Positions 16,435 through 25,853 of a DNA stretch of 64,000 bases are shown one piece after another. Every line of letters begins with the position of its first letter. Position 1 is the stretch's first letter. Position numbers and translations under genes: made by a program. Under the pieces are notes generated by a model that saw only the letters and a program-made list of their open reading frames with translations, had not been told where the DNA came from and did no database searches. This DNA comes from Rhizobium leguminosarum (GTDB taxonomy: Bacteria; Pseudomonadota; Alphaproteobacteria; Rhizobiales; Rhizobiaceae), in contig NZ_CP025012.1 in the NCBI RefSeq assembly GCF_002953715.1, forward strand, positions 1,116,001 to 1,180,000. The letters are read 5' to 3'.

Positions 16435-16448
16435 GAAACAAATATTCC
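16435..16448. promoter_or_regulatory. IolR-type site before iolR
   Basis: GAAACAAATATTCC matches GGAA-N6-TTCC at 7 of 8 fixed bases and lies 19 bases upstream of the iolR start. A second TTCC half-site in the same ATATTCC context lies at 16586-16589, near the divergent oxidoreductase gene. Confidence 0.4.
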
Positions 16449-16622
16449 ATATTATCGAACATAAACGATTTCAAACCACACGGCCAATTGTTTTTAATCC
16501 CCTGTAATTGAACACTTTTGGACAATAGGTTCGCGAAGAACGCAGAAATGCCTGTGAGTAGGTCCTTGTCAAAATGATCCAAATATTCCAAAAATCCGCG
16601 CGCAGCTCTGGAGGAGACGGAA

Positions 16623-17738
16623 ATGAAGCCACTCGGCATCGGTTTGATCGGCACCGGCTATATGGGCAAGTGCCATGCGCTGGCGTGGAATGCGGTAAAG
16701 ACGGTGTTCGGCGATGTCGAGCGTCCGCGTCTTGTGCATCTGGCCGAAGCCAATGCCGGGCTTGCTGAGACTCGTGCCGGTGAATTCGGTTTCGAGAAGG
16801 CAACGGCCGACTGGCGGGCGCTGATCGCCGACCCCGATGTCGACGTCGTCTCCGTCACCACGCCCAATCAGTTCCACGCCGAGATGGCGATTGCAGCCCT
16901 CGAGGCCGGCAAGCATGTCTGGTGCGAAAAGCCGATGGCGCCGGCCTATGCCGATGCCGCGCGCATGCTGGAAACGGCGAAGCGATCCGGCAGGGTTGCC
17001 GCCCTTGGCTATAATTACATTCAGAATCCCGTCATGCGGCATATCAGGACGCTGATTGGCGAAGGCGCCATCGGCGCGGTCAATCATATCCGCGTCGAGA
17101 TGGATGAGGATTTCATGGCCGATCCCGATGTCTTCTTTTATTGGAAGAGCGAGCTTTCCGCCGGCTACGGCGCGCTCGACGATTTCGCCGTGCACCCGCT
17201 GTCGCTGCTCTGGTATCTCTTCGGCCATGTCGAGGCCGTCATAACGGATATGGTAAAACCCTATGCCGACCGCCCGCTGAGCGAGGGCGGTCGCCGTGCC
17301 GTCGAAAACCACGATGGCGCCAACGTGCTGATGCGGCTTGGCGGTGGCATCTCCGCCGTGTTGATGGCGAATCGCGCCGCCTGGGGTCGCAAGGGCCGCA
17401 TCGCCCTGCAGATTTTCGGCTCGAAAGGCTCGATCGTCTACGATCAGGAGCGCATGAACGAATTCGAACTCTATCAGGCCGACGGCCGCGGCTCCGAACA
17501 GGGTTTCCGCAAGATACTGGCGGCACCCGCCCATCAGCCTTATGATCGGTTTATTCCGGCACCAGGCCACGGCCTCGGCTTCAACGATCTGAAGATCATC
17601 GAATGCCGTGAGCTGATCCGGGCAATTTCAGGCGAGCCGTCGTCGATCGTGACATTCGAAGACGGTCTCAGGATAGAGAAGTCGGTGCATGCCATGGCAC
17701 AGTCCTTCCACGAGCGCCGCTGGATCGAGATCGGCTGA
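16623..17738 (+). CDS. Gfo/Idh/MocA-family oxidoreductase, probably inositol-linked
   Basis: A 371-residue NAD(P)-dependent dehydrogenase. An N-terminal Rossmann fold opens IGLIGTGYMGKCHALAW, the catalytic lysine lies in WCEKPMAPAYADAA near residue 105, and a C-terminal alpha/beta substrate domain follows (DDFAVHPLSLLWYLFG). A strong GGAGGAGACGG precedes the ATG. It diverges from iolR, an arrangement also seen in Sinorhizobium, which points to oxidation of an inositol isomer or inosose; glucose- or other sugar-like substrates cannot be excluded. Confidence 0.85.
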   Translation: MKPLGIGLIGTGYMGKCHALAWNAVKTVFGDVERPRLVHLAEANAGLAETRAGEFGFEKATADWRALIADPDVDVVSVTTPNQFHAEMAIAALEAGKHVWCEKPMAPAYADAARMLETAKRSGRVAALGYNYIQNPVMRHIRTLIGEGAIGAVNHIRVEMDEDFMADPDVFFYWKSELSAGYGALDDFAVHPLSLLWYLFGHVEAVITDMVKPYADRPLSEGGRRAVENHDGANVLMRLGGGISAVLMANRAAWGRKGRIALQIFGSKGSIVYDQERMNEFELYQADGRGSEQGFRKILAAPAHQPYDRFIPAPGHGLGFNDLKIIECRELIRAISGEPSSIVTFEDGLRIEKSVHAMAQSFHERRWIEIG

Positions 17739-17773
17739 ATGTAAGAGGCCGCTTTCCGTTGACGGCGCACGGG

Positions 17774-17877
17774 CTACTGCATAATCCCTGAAATCGGGCT
17801 AGATTTCAGGGATTATGCAGAAACTCAAAATGCGACAGCGTCCTTTGCTCGTCTGAAAGACGCGCGGCGCTGTAGGG
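17774..17877. repeat. mosaic repeat, inverted full-length copy
   Basis: In reverse complement this runs CTACAGCGCCGCGCGTCT, AGACG, GCAAAGGACGCTGT, then CTGCATAAT to ATTATGCAGTAG, matching the element at 11350-11460 over nearly its whole length. Confidence 0.85.
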
Positions 17878-17923
17878 GATAGGCCTTGGCGTGGTTGTCG
17901 GGCGCAGCTTCAGGAGTGAGATC

Positions 17924-19141
17924 GTGACGGATAGACTGGTGATCATCGGCGCGGGACAGGCCGGTTTCGCATTGGCGGCCAAGCTGCGTGCGTTGAAGGA
18001 TACGCGCCCGATCACCCTCATCGGCGCGGAGGACGTCGCTCCCTATCAGCGCCCGCCGCTTTCAAAGAAATACCTGCTCGGCGAAATGGCCTTCGACCGC
18101 CTGCTGTTCCGCGCCGAGCACTGGTATGCGGACAATGACGTCGACCTTCGCCTTTCGACCTGGGCCGAGCAGATCAAGCCGGACAGCAAGCAGGTTCTGC
18201 TGCAGGACGGCTCTGTTCTTGATTACGGCACGCTGGCGCTGGCCACCGGCTCGACGCCGCGCCGGCTGCCGGCCGCAATCGGCGGCGATCTCGAAGGCGT
18301 CTATGTCGCCCGCGACAAGCGCGATGCCGATCTGCTCGCTGACGAGATGCGCCCCGGTCGCCGCGTCCTCATCATCGGCGGCGGTTATATCGGTCTCGAG
18401 GCGGCAGCCGTTGCCCGCCATCGTGGCCTGGAAGTCACCGTCATCGAGATGGCTGACCGTATCCTGCAGCGCGTCGCGGCGAAGGAGACCGCCGACATCA
18501 TGCGCGGGATTCACGAGACCCATGACGTGGTGATCCGCGAGAAGACCGGGCTCAAGCATCTGATCGGCAAGGATGGCCGTGTCATTGGTGCCGCGCTTTC
18601 AGACGGATCGGTCATCGACATCGATTTCGCTGTCGTCGGCATCGGCGTCGCGCCGAACGACCAGCTCGCCAAGGAAGCCGGCCTCGAAGTCGCCAACGGC
18701 ATAGTCGTCGACGAATTCGCCCGCACCTCCGATCCGGCGATCTTTGCGGCCGGGGATTGCGCCGCACTTCCCTGGCAAGGCGGCCGCATCAGGCTCGAAT
18801 CGGTGCAGAACGCCGTCGACCAGGCAGAAGCAGCGGCAGCCGTCATCGCCGGAGGCAGCGAGCCTTATGCGCCGAAGCCGTGGTTCTGGTCCGACCAGTA
18901 TGACGTCAAGCTGCAGATCGCCGGCTTCAATCTCGGTTATGACGAGACGCTGCTGCGCCCCGGCACCCGCGAAGGCGCCCATTCGGTCTGGTACTTCAGG
19001 GAAGGCCAGCTGATCGCCGTCGATGCGATCAACGACGCGAAAGCCTATGTGACTGGCAAAAAACTGCTGGAATCCGGGACCAATCCCGACAAATCGATTC
19101 TCGCCGACCCTTCTGCTGACCTCAAGAGCCTGCTCGGCTGA
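17924..19141 (+). CDS. ferredoxin/rubredoxin reductase-type FAD oxidoreductase
   Basis: A 405-residue pyridine-nucleotide-disulphide oxidoreductase of the class that passes electrons from NAD(P)H to a ferredoxin for oxygenases or P450s. Motifs: FAD-binding IIGAGQAGFALAAKLR at residues 6-21, RPPLSKKYL, the second nucleotide site VLIIGGGYIGLEAAAVA near 147-163, and the FAD site IFAAGDCAALP near 270. The start is the GTG at 17924, with AGGAG seven bases upstream. No oxygenase or ferredoxin lies beside it, so the partner is unknown. Confidence 0.88.
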   Translation: MTDRLVIIGAGQAGFALAAKLRALKDTRPITLIGAEDVAPYQRPPLSKKYLLGEMAFDRLLFRAEHWYADNDVDLRLSTWAEQIKPDSKQVLLQDGSVLDYGTLALATGSTPRRLPAAIGGDLEGVYVARDKRDADLLADEMRPGRRVLIIGGGYIGLEAAAVARHRGLEVTVIEMADRILQRVAAKETADIMRGIHETHDVVIREKTGLKHLIGKDGRVIGAALSDGSVIDIDFAVVGIGVAPNDQLAKEAGLEVANGIVVDEFARTSDPAIFAAGDCAALPWQGGRIRLESVQNAVDQAEAAAAVIAGGSEPYAPKPWFWSDQYDVKLQIAGFNLGYDETLLRPGTREGAHSVWYFREGQLIAVDAINDAKAYVTGKKLLESGTNPDKSILADPSADLKSLLG

Positions 19142-19310
19142 GGTCGGCTTCTTCATCGACGAGAACGAAGCGCGATCAAATTCCGCAGGTCGCGGCAGGA
19201 AATGCGGTCTGTTTGCGTAACCAGCCGAAATGCCAGCCGCTGCATTTCTTCTGGTGAAAACTCAAAAAACCCTTGCATTCACAGACCGGTCGCCATAGTT
19301 AGGCCGCACC

Positions 19311-19401
19311 GGAGAGGTGGCCGAGTGGTCGAAGGCGCTCCCCTGCTAAGGGAGTATACGTCAAAAGCGTATCGTGGGTTCGAATCCCATCTTCTCCGCC
19401 A
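19311..19401 (+). tRNA. tRNA-Ser(GCU)
   Basis: A complete 91-base serine tRNA with encoded CCA. Acceptor GGAGAGG pairs with CTTCTCC (one G-U), the anticodon stem CTCCC/GGGAG encloses GCT at 19345-19347, the long variable arm TATACG/CGTAT marks the serine class, and GGGTTCGAATCCC is the T arm. It decodes AGC and AGU. Confidence 0.97.
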
Positions 19402-19959
19402 TTCCGATTTCCTGAGCGCGTGTCGATTGTTGGTTTCTGGCAGGGAATCATGTTCGCTTATTCGGCTAGGCTGGCGACAAAAAAATCTCTCTGCCTTGAG
19501 CAAGAGAATCGCCTGCGGGAATCACCTCCCGCGCTCAAGCCACCGGCAGGCGGCGAAAGTGGATCGGTGCATGTCCGGTTACGCTTCCGGCAATCATGAA
19601 TCCCCCGCAAGAGCCGTATTTTGTCAAAAAAGTGTCACGAATGTGTCGCAAAGCGCATGTCGAATTCTTCGTTGATCTGACCTAAGCCTCCGCAAAATCA
19701 GGGTTTTCTTAACAAAACATAAAGGAAATCGAGGCCGGCTGCCCGACTTGTGTCCTTTCAGCAACAGAATGTCGGGAAGGCTCTCTCAAATCCCCCATCT
19801 ACACAAGTTGGTGATTGCGTGACGGCTTCCGTCTTGTATTTTCAACCTCGGAAGCAAGGGCGACTGATCGTCCACTTCTTGAAACACGGGGATGGGGCAG
19901 GGAACGCTGCTCAGCGAAAGATCCCAAACCCGATCGAAACTTTGAATTGGAGGTCATTT
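19402..19959 (+). promoter_or_regulatory. long upstream/leader region of the porin gene
   Basis: No gene is seen in these 558 bases. The last 220 bases, probably transcribed, contain two overlapping pairings: CCCGAC (19742-19747) with GTCGGG (19771-19776), and ACTTGTGT (19746-19753) with ACACAAGT (19801-19808). They share two bases, so only one can form. GGAGG lies before the ATG at 19960. Confidence 0.4.
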
Positions 19960-20967
19960 ATGAACATCAAGAGCCTTCTTCTCGGCTCCGCTGCTGCTCT
20001 CGCAGTAGTTTCCGGTGCTCAGGCTGCTGACGCTATCGTTGCTGCCGAGCCGGAACCGGTTGAATACGTCCGCGTCTGCGACGCTTACGGCACCGGCTAC
20101 TTCTACATCCCGGGCACCGAAACCTGCCTGAAGATCAACGGCTACATCCGTTTCCAGGTCAACGTTGGCGAAGACATCGGCGGCGATTCTGACTGGGATG
20201 CAACGACCCGTGGTCAGGTTCAGTTCACTGCCAAGAGCGACACCGAGTATGGTCCGCTGACCGGCGTCATCGTCATGCAGTTCAATGCTGACAACGCCAC
20301 CGATCAGGCTGCCAAGCTCGACTCCGCTTACCTCGACATCGCCGGCTTCCGCGCTGGTCTGTTCTACAGCTGGTGGGACGATGGCCTCTCCGGCGAAACC
20401 GACGACATTGGCTCGCCGGTCACGCTGCATAACTCCATCCGTTATCAGTACGAAACGTCTGACTTCTACGCTGGCATCAGCGTCGATGAACTGGAAGACG
20501 GCTTCTACAAGACGGACGAAGAAGCCAACAACGTTGGCGTTGCAGTCGGTCTCGGCGGCAAGGCTGGCGCGTTCAGCTACCAGCTCACTGCCGGCTACGA
20601 CGTCGACAATGAAGACGGTGCTGTCCGTGCAATGGGTACGGTTGACATCGGTCCCGGTACGCTCGGCCTCGCTGCCGTATACGCTACCGGCCCGAGCTCC
20701 TACTACACGAAGGCCGAATGGGCCATCGCTGCCGAATACGCTATCAAGGCAACCGACAAGCTCAAGATCACCCCTGGTGTTCAGTACTACAGCAACTACT
20801 ACGTTGCTGGCGACGACTTCAGCGACAACGAAGCCTGGAAGGTCGGTCTGACGGTCGATTACCAGATCGTCGACAACTTCTACGCCAAGGCTTCGGTTCA
20901 GTACCTCGATCCGGAAGATGCTGACGACTCCACGACGGGCTACTTCCGTCTGCAGCGTTCGTTCTAA
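19960..20967 (+). CDS. ropA: RopA-type outer-membrane porin
   Basis: A 335-residue Porin_2-family beta-barrel. A 22-residue signal peptide ends AQA, followed by the mature start ADAIVAAEPEPVEYVRVCDAYG and the family hallmark YIPGTETCLKINGYIRFQV. The strands alternate through to a C-terminal phenylalanine (YFRLQRSF), the signal for outer-membrane assembly. It forms a general diffusion pore. Codon use is strongly biased (GCT, GGC, AAC), as in highly expressed genes. It has a long leader and a strong terminator, so it is a single-gene unit. Confidence 0.95.
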   Translation: MNIKSLLLGSAAALAVVSGAQAADAIVAAEPEPVEYVRVCDAYGTGYFYIPGTETCLKINGYIRFQVNVGEDIGGDSDWDATTRGQVQFTAKSDTEYGPLTGVIVMQFNADNATDQAAKLDSAYLDIAGFRAGLFYSWWDDGLSGETDDIGSPVTLHNSIRYQYETSDFYAGISVDELEDGFYKTDEEANNVGVAVGLGGKAGAFSYQLTAGYDVDNEDGAVRAMGTVDIGPGTLGLAAVYATGPSSYYTKAEWAIAAEYAIKATDKLKITPGVQYYSNYYVAGDDFSDNEAWKVGLTVDYQIVDNFYAKASVQYLDPEDADDSTTGYFRLQRSF

Positions 20968-20992
20968 TCTGATCTGACCTCGGTCAGTCAGG

Positions 20993-21020
20993 AAAGCCCG
21001 GCTCTCGAGCCGGGCTTTTT
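20993..21020 (+). terminator. ropA intrinsic terminator
   Basis: AAAGCCCGGCTC / GAGCCGGGCTTT forms a near-continuous stem followed by TTTGTATTT, 25 bases after the porin stop codon. Confidence 0.95.
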
Positions 21021-21066
21021 GTATTTGGCGAGACTGGCACGTTGTGCCGGCTGTGTGTCGATGAGG

Positions 21067-21963
21067 TTATCGGCAGGTGGCGAGAAAAGCTCGAATTGCT
21101 GTGGGGATGTTGTCGAGATGCAGGAGTGGGGCATGTCCTTGCCCTTCGGCAGCATGTCGGATCAAGCTCGAATGCCGTCGTGCCATTTCGCCGGCGCTTT
21201 CCAGTGAAAGCAGCGACGTATTTTCGCCGCGGATCAGCATGAGCGGCAGCCGGCTCAGGCTTTCGAATTGCCCCCAGAGATCAGGCAGCGGCTGGTTGAA
21301 ATCGATCGATTTCAGGGCCTCCGCGATCGCCGGGTCGAAGTCGGCGACCGGCCTTCCGCCGATATCGCGATAAAGGGCAAGCGCCATCTCGCGCCAGTCT
21401 TCCTCTGCAAGCGCAGTAAACGACGCGCCATGATTTTCCTTCAATATATCGGTTGCCTCGTTCCAGTCTGCCGGCTTCCTGCCGCTGTTGAGGTAATCGC
21501 GGATTCGGGCCAGCCCCTCAGCCTCGAGCACAGGCCCAATATCGTTGAGGATGACGGCTTCGAGAAGGTCCGGCCGCATCACCGCGATCAGATGCAGGAT
21601 CAGCCCGCCGCGCGACGTGCCGATGAAGATCGCCCGCTCGATGCCGAGCGCCGCGCAGGCGGCAACGACATCGCCGGCCTCGATGGCGAGGTTGTAGTTC
21701 GCCTTGTTGTCATCCCATGCCGAGTTCCCCCGTCCGCGCGAATCGAGCGCAATCACCTTGCGCGGCACGGTCGTGTCCCGGGAAAGAAGCAGTGCAAGTG
21801 GATGAAAGTCCCGCGTATTGCGGGTCAGGCCGGGCAGGCAGATGACCGGCAGCCGTCCCGCGGTTGCCGTCTCCTCGGGTCGGTAGTCGCGGGCATAAAG
21901 CCTCAGCCCATCGGGAGACGTATAAAATCGTTCCTGGAAACCGCTTGCATCCGTATCCGGCAT
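21067..21963 (-). CDS. alpha/beta hydrolase
   Basis: A 298-residue hydrolase. The oxyanion region is LPVICLPGLTRNTRDFHPL near residues 38-56, the nucleophile elbow is FIGTSRGGLI (Ser near 115) and the late catalytic histidine is in EGQGHAPLLH. Substrates of this broad esterase/lipase-like group cannot be predicted. It is transcribed towards the porin terminator; the lytic transglycosylase gene lies 65 bases upstream on the same strand and could be co-transcribed. Confidence 0.85.
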   Translation of the reverse strand: MPDTDASGFQERFYTSPDGLRLYARDYRPEETATAGRLPVICLPGLTRNTRDFHPLALLLSRDTTVPRKVIALDSRGRGNSAWDDNKANYNLAIEAGDVVAACAALGIERAIFIGTSRGGLILHLIAVMRPDLLEAVILNDIGPVLEAEGLARIRDYLNSGRKPADWNEATDILKENHGASFTALAEEDWREMALALYRDIGGRPVADFDPAIAEALKSIDFNQPLPDLWGQFESLSRLPLMLIRGENTSLLSLESAGEMARRHSSLIRHAAEGQGHAPLLHLDNIPTAIRAFLATCR

Positions 21964-22028
21964 CGTATCCCTCGAGATCTGTTTGATCGCGAAGATGTAG
22001 CCTGCTTTTCAAGCCGCGCCAAACAGCT

Positions 22029-24104
22029 TCAGGAGGCGCTGCGTCCGCCGATCAGGTCACGCTCGATATCTGTGGGCTGGCCGAGGCGAGCCTTGTAGAC
22101 TTCGTAATTCTCCATCACCCGCTGGACATAGTTGCGCGTTTCGGGGAAGGGGATGCGCTCGATCCAGTCGACGATCTCGTCGATCGACCTGCCGCGCGGA
22201 TCGCCGTAGCGGCCGATCCATTCCGGCACCCGCTTCGGCCCGGCATTATAGGCAATGAAGGTGAGGATATAGGAGCCGCCGAAGGCGTCGATCTGCTCGC
22301 CGAGATAATGGGCGCCGAGTGTCGCGTTATAACCGGCATCGGCTGTCAGCTTGTCCTTGGAAAAGGCGATGTTGTGGCGCTTGGCCACTGCCTGGGCTGT
22401 TCCCGGCAGCAGCTGCAGCAGGCCGCGCGCATTCGCGGCCGAAACGGCGGCCGGGTTGAAGGCGCTTTCCTGCCGGGCGATGGCATAGGCGAGTGCCTTG
22501 CCGGAGCCCGATATATTGGCATTCGCCGGGATCACGCCGATCGGAAAGGCCAGCGCTGCAACATCGATGCCGCGTCCATAGGCGATCTTGCCGACTTGCA
22601 GCGACAGATGATGATCGCCGGATTGCTCGGCCTGTGCCGCAAGGACAGCCAATTCACCGGGGCTTTGCAGTTGATCGGCGAGCGCCAGATAGAGAATGTC
22701 GGCTCGCCATCCATGGCCTGCGGCCTCCAGCCGGGCGATCGCCTGCACGGCTTCGCGTGCCTGGAAGCGTTGTCGGTCGGCCGTGCTCGGTGCGGGATAG
22801 GTGACATCAAGCGTCTTTCGCCCCAGCCTTTCGGCCGCAAGCTGGCCATAGAAGGTGCCGGGAAAATTCGCGGCCTTCGTGTAGAATTCGCTGGATTTGC
22901 CGGGGCCTCCGGCCTCCGCTGCGCGTCCCAGCCAATACCAGGCGCGTGAGACCGAGATCGGCCCGTTTGAGGTCTGGAGGATCTTGCGGAAGTGTTTTTC
23001 CGCCGTTGTCGGGTCCTGCAGGCCGCGAAGCGCGTACCATCCGGCATGGAATTCAGCCTCGACGATATCCGTCGCGCTCGTTGCGGCATAGTTTGCGACG
23101 ATGCGATAGGCAGGCTTGAATTGTCCCTGGTCGACGAGACCACGGCTGACGATGCGCTGCTCGTTCCACCATTCGCCGGAATTGACGAGTTCGCTGCGCT
23201 CGGGCGGCATCTGCTCCAGAAGCGCTGCCGCCTCGGCATATTTGTCCTGCCTGCGCAGATACTCGATCCGCGCAAACAGTAGGCCGGCATCGCCCCGCCA
23301 TTTTGCATCGACGGCGTTGAGCAGCGCGCCGGCATTGCCGGCTTTGGCGTCGACGGCAGCCCAGGCCGTATAGAGCGACTGGGCCTGGCCCATGTCGCCG
23401 AAGCGCTTGGCCTGCGCCACCCGGCCGCGATACATCAGATAGTCCATCCGCGCCTTGTGGTCGGCAGGCGTCAACAGCGCGGAAAACTCGATGAGGATCT
23501 TGTCCTCGGTCGCCTTGTCGAGAGCCTCTCCGCGCCAGACTTTGCGGATATATTTTGCCGCCTGCGCCTGCTTGCCCGATGCAACCAGCGCCCGGCCGAG
23601 GATGACGGCACCCTGCATCGTCTCAGGCGCGGTATCGCCGAAGGCGGCGAGCACGGCAGGAGGGGCGGGATTTTCGTCATAGATCGCGCGTTCGGAATAG
23701 GAACGCAGCCGCGAAAGACCCGGCCAGCCCTTGAGTTCCTGTGCGGCGCTGGCGATTTCATAGGAGGGAACGCCCTTCAATCCGGAAACGGCGATCGCCC
23801 AGGTGAGGATATGGCGGTCGAGCGTCCCGTCGCGCATATTGTCGCGGATCGAAAGCGCCAGCTGCGGATCCTTGTCGGAAAGCGCATCGAGGCCGGCTTT
23901 CAGGTCGCCGTTGACAGGGGCGACTGCCGGATTGCGCGGAATGGCGCCTGTTGTGATCGATTCCGGTATGGCTGTCTCGGGAATGAAGCCGAGCGGCTTG
24001 ACGGCAGGCATGGAAACGCTCTCGCCGGGAAGCGGCGACGCAACACTGCTCCACGCGGCGGCAATGAAGCCGAAGGCGGACAGAATCAGGACAGCTTTCT
24101 TCAT
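22029..24104 (-). CDS. soluble lytic murein transglycosylase (SLT family)
   Basis: A periplasmic peptidoglycan-cleaving enzyme of 691 residues. A signal peptide spans residues 1-23 (MKKAVLILSAFGFIAAAWSS), a long alpha-superhelical region follows, and the SLT domain begins near residue 540 with AIARQESAFNPAAVS, where Glu is the catalytic acid, then GLLQLLPGTAQ and ILTFIAYNAGP. It cleaves the MurNAc-GlcNAc bond to give anhydro ends. The start MKKAVL is chosen because it opens the signal peptide; an ATG 33 bases upstream is possible. A CtrA-like TTAA-N7-TTACC lies 49 bases upstream. Confidence 0.92.
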   Translation of the reverse strand: MKKAVLILSAFGFIAAAWSSVASPLPGESVSMPAVKPLGFIPETAIPESITTGAIPRNPAVAPVNGDLKAGLDALSDKDPQLALSIRDNMRDGTLDRHILTWAIAVSGLKGVPSYEIASAAQELKGWPGLSRLRSYSERAIYDENPAPPAVLAAFGDTAPETMQGAVILGRALVASGKQAQAAKYIRKVWRGEALDKATEDKILIEFSALLTPADHKARMDYLMYRGRVAQAKRFGDMGQAQSLYTAWAAVDAKAGNAGALLNAVDAKWRGDAGLLFARIEYLRRQDKYAEAAALLEQMPPERSELVNSGEWWNEQRIVSRGLVDQGQFKPAYRIVANYAATSATDIVEAEFHAGWYALRGLQDPTTAEKHFRKILQTSNGPISVSRAWYWLGRAAEAGGPGKSSEFYTKAANFPGTFYGQLAAERLGRKTLDVTYPAPSTADRQRFQAREAVQAIARLEAAGHGWRADILYLALADQLQSPGELAVLAAQAEQSGDHHLSLQVGKIAYGRGIDVAALAFPIGVIPANANISGSGKALAYAIARQESAFNPAAVSAANARGLLQLLPGTAQAVAKRHNIAFSKDKLTADAGYNATLGAHYLGEQIDAFGGSYILTFIAYNAGPKRVPEWIGRYGDPRGRSIDEIVDWIERIPFPETRNYVQRVMENYEVYKARLGQPTDIERDLIGGRSAS

Positions 24105-24152
24105 CCGGGATCTCGCAACGAAAACACGCTCTGCCATTTGGCTAGAGGTATC

Positions 24153-24168
24153 TTAACGAAACCTTACC
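24153..24168. promoter_or_regulatory. CtrA-like site between slt and dapA
   Basis: TTAACGAAACCTTACC fits the CtrA consensus TTAA-N7-TTAAC with one mismatch, 49 bases before the transglycosylase start. A chance match is possible. Confidence 0.3.
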
Positions 24169-24318
24169 GTACCAGGTAAAATTCATTCACATCTGCTATC
24201 GGAATTTGCCCTAAACCCAACTCTACGCGCTTGTCGCGATGATTTCGGCGCTCTATGGTGCGCAACTCTTATTCATGGAATGCGGCCGAAGCAAGGATTT
24301 GGTCGTGAGGAGCTTTGC

Positions 24319-25203
24319 ATGTTCAATGGGTCCATTCCCGCCCTCGTCACCCCCTTCACGGATGCCGGACTGATCGACGAAGACAGCTTCGCCGCTCATG
24401 TCGACTGGCAGATCAAGGAAGGCAGCGGTGGTCTCGTTCCGGTCGGCACGACAGGCGAATCCCCGACGCTGTCGCATGCCGAGCACAAACGGGTGGTCGA
24501 ACTCTGCATCGAAGTTGCCGCAAAACGCGTTCCCGTCATGGCTGGCGCCGGCTCGAACAATACGCGCGAGGCGATCGAGCTTGCCCAGCATGCCGAAAAG
24601 GTCGGTGCGAACGCCGTTCTGGTTGTCACTCCCTATTACAACAAGCCGACGCAGAAGGGTTTAATCGCCCATTTTTCGGCGATCGCCGAGGCCGTCGATC
24701 TGCCGATCTATATCTATAACATCCCCGGCCGCTCGGTGGTCGACATGGCGCCGGAAACGATGGGTGCGCTTGCCAAGGCGCACAAAAATATCGTCGGCGT
24801 CAAGGATGCGACGGGCAAGATCGAGCGCGTCTCCGAACAGCGCATCACCTGCGGCGCGGATTTCAGACAATTATCCGGCGAGGATGCGACGGCGCTCGGC
24901 TTCAACGCCCATGGCGGTGTCGGCTGTATTTCGGTAACGGCCAATGTCGCCCCGCGCCTTTGCGCCGACTTCCAGGCGGCAACGCTGGCAGGCGACTATG
25001 TCCGTGCCCTGGAATATCAGGATCGGCTGATGCCGCTCCACAAGGCGATCTTCCTTGAGCCGGGTCTTTGCGGCGCCAAATACGGGCTCTCCAAACTTGG
25101 CCGGATGAGCCGCAACGTTCGCTCGCCGCTGCTTTCGACGCTGGAGCCGGCAACGGAATCGGCGATTGACGCCGCGATGCGCCATGCAGGCCTGTTGAAC
25201 TGA
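24319..25203 (+). CDS. dapA: 4-hydroxy-tetrahydrodipicolinate synthase
   Basis: A 294-residue TIM-barrel lyase that condenses pyruvate with aspartate semialdehyde in the lysine/diaminopimelate pathway. Signature residues: [10 protein letters not shown] near 42-51, the YIYNIPGR tyrosine/arginine set near 131-138, and Schiff-base Lys162 in VGVKDATGK. The start at 24319 follows GAGGAG; an earlier in-frame ATG lacks a ribosome site. A hairpin lies just after the stop, then smpB follows 100 bases downstream. Confidence 0.96.
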   Translation: MFNGSIPALVTPFTDAGLIDEDSFAAHVDWQIKEGSGGLVPVGTTGESPTLSHAEHKRVVELCIEVAAKRVPVMAGAGSNNTREAIELAQHAEKVGANAVLVVTPYYNKPTQKGLIAHFSAIAEAVDLPIYIYNIPGRSVVDMAPETMGALAKAHKNIVGVKDATGKIERVSEQRITCGADFRQLSGEDATALGFNAHGGVGCISVTANVAPRLCADFQAATLAGDYVRALEYQDRLMPLHKAIFLEPGLCGAKYGLSKLGRMSRNVRSPLLSTLEPATESAIDAAMRHAGLLN

Positions 25204-25204
25204 C

Positions 25205-25235
25205 GAGACCGGCCGTCTTCACAAGACGGGGTCTC
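25205..25235 (+). terminator. hairpin after dapA
   Basis: GAGACCGGCCGTCTT pairs with AAGACGGGGTCTC around loop CAC. The T-tract is weak (TCCCTTACAT), so it may slow or only partly stop transcription before smpB. Confidence 0.5.
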
Positions 25236-25305
25236 TCCCTTACATAGAGGGCAAGGAATGAGGGCGCGGCTTTTCGCGCTCTAAAAAAGCAATTGGAATA
25301 TCGTC

Positions 25306-25785
25306 ATGGCCCCCAAAGGCAGCCAGCGCGTGGTGAACAAGATCGTGGCCGAAAACCGCAAGGCCCGCTTCAACTACGAGATCATCGATACTTACGAGGC
25401 GGGCATCGTGCTGATGGGCACGGAGGTCAAGTCGCTGCGCGAAGGCAAGGCCAATATCGCCGAATCCTACGCCTCGGATGAGGGCGGCGAGATCTGGTTG
25501 ATCAATTCCTATCTGCCGGAATATCTGCAGGCCAACCGCTTCAATCACGAGCCGCGCCGGCGCCGAAAGCTGCTGCTGTCGGGCCGTGAAATCCATCGCC
25601 TGCGCTCTGCCATCAACCGCGAAGGCATGACGCTGATCCCGCTGAAGATCTATTTCAACGATCGCGGTCGGGCGAAGATGGAACTGGCGCTCGCCAAGGG
25701 TAAGAAATTGCACGACAAGCGCGAATCCGAGAAGGAGCGCGATTGGAACCGGCAGAAGAGCCGCCTGCTGAAGGCTCATGGCTGA
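25306..25785 (+). CDS. smpB: SsrA-binding protein SmpB
   Basis: A 159-residue tmRNA partner required for trans-translation of stalled ribosomes. Recognised by [41 protein letters not shown], and a basic C-terminal tail ([18 protein letters not shown]) that enters the ribosomal mRNA channel. Length and order are standard. The neighbourhood dapA-smpB is common in Rhizobiales. The tmRNA gene itself is not in this window. Confidence 0.96.
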   Translation: MAPKGSQRVVNKIVAENRKARFNYEIIDTYEAGIVLMGTEVKSLREGKANIAESYASDEGGEIWLINSYLPEYLQANRFNHEPRRRRKLLLSGREIHRLRSAINREGMTLIPLKIYFNDRGRAKMELALAKGKKLHDKRESEKERDWNRQKSRLLKAHG

Positions 25786-25853
25786 CCGCGCTGCCGTGGT
25801 TTATGATCACGTCCGGATCGTCGCAGCCACTCCGGTTCGGGATGATGGAGAGA

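Noticed and set aside
19202..19675. Plus-strand open frame running through the tRNA-Ser gene
   Set aside because: It reads across a structured tRNA and has no family features.
25256..25292. GAGGGCGCGG...CGCGCTC hairpin with an A-run before smpB
   Set aside because: The A-run follows on the plus strand, so it would terminate only minus-strand transcripts, and no minus-strand gene ends there.
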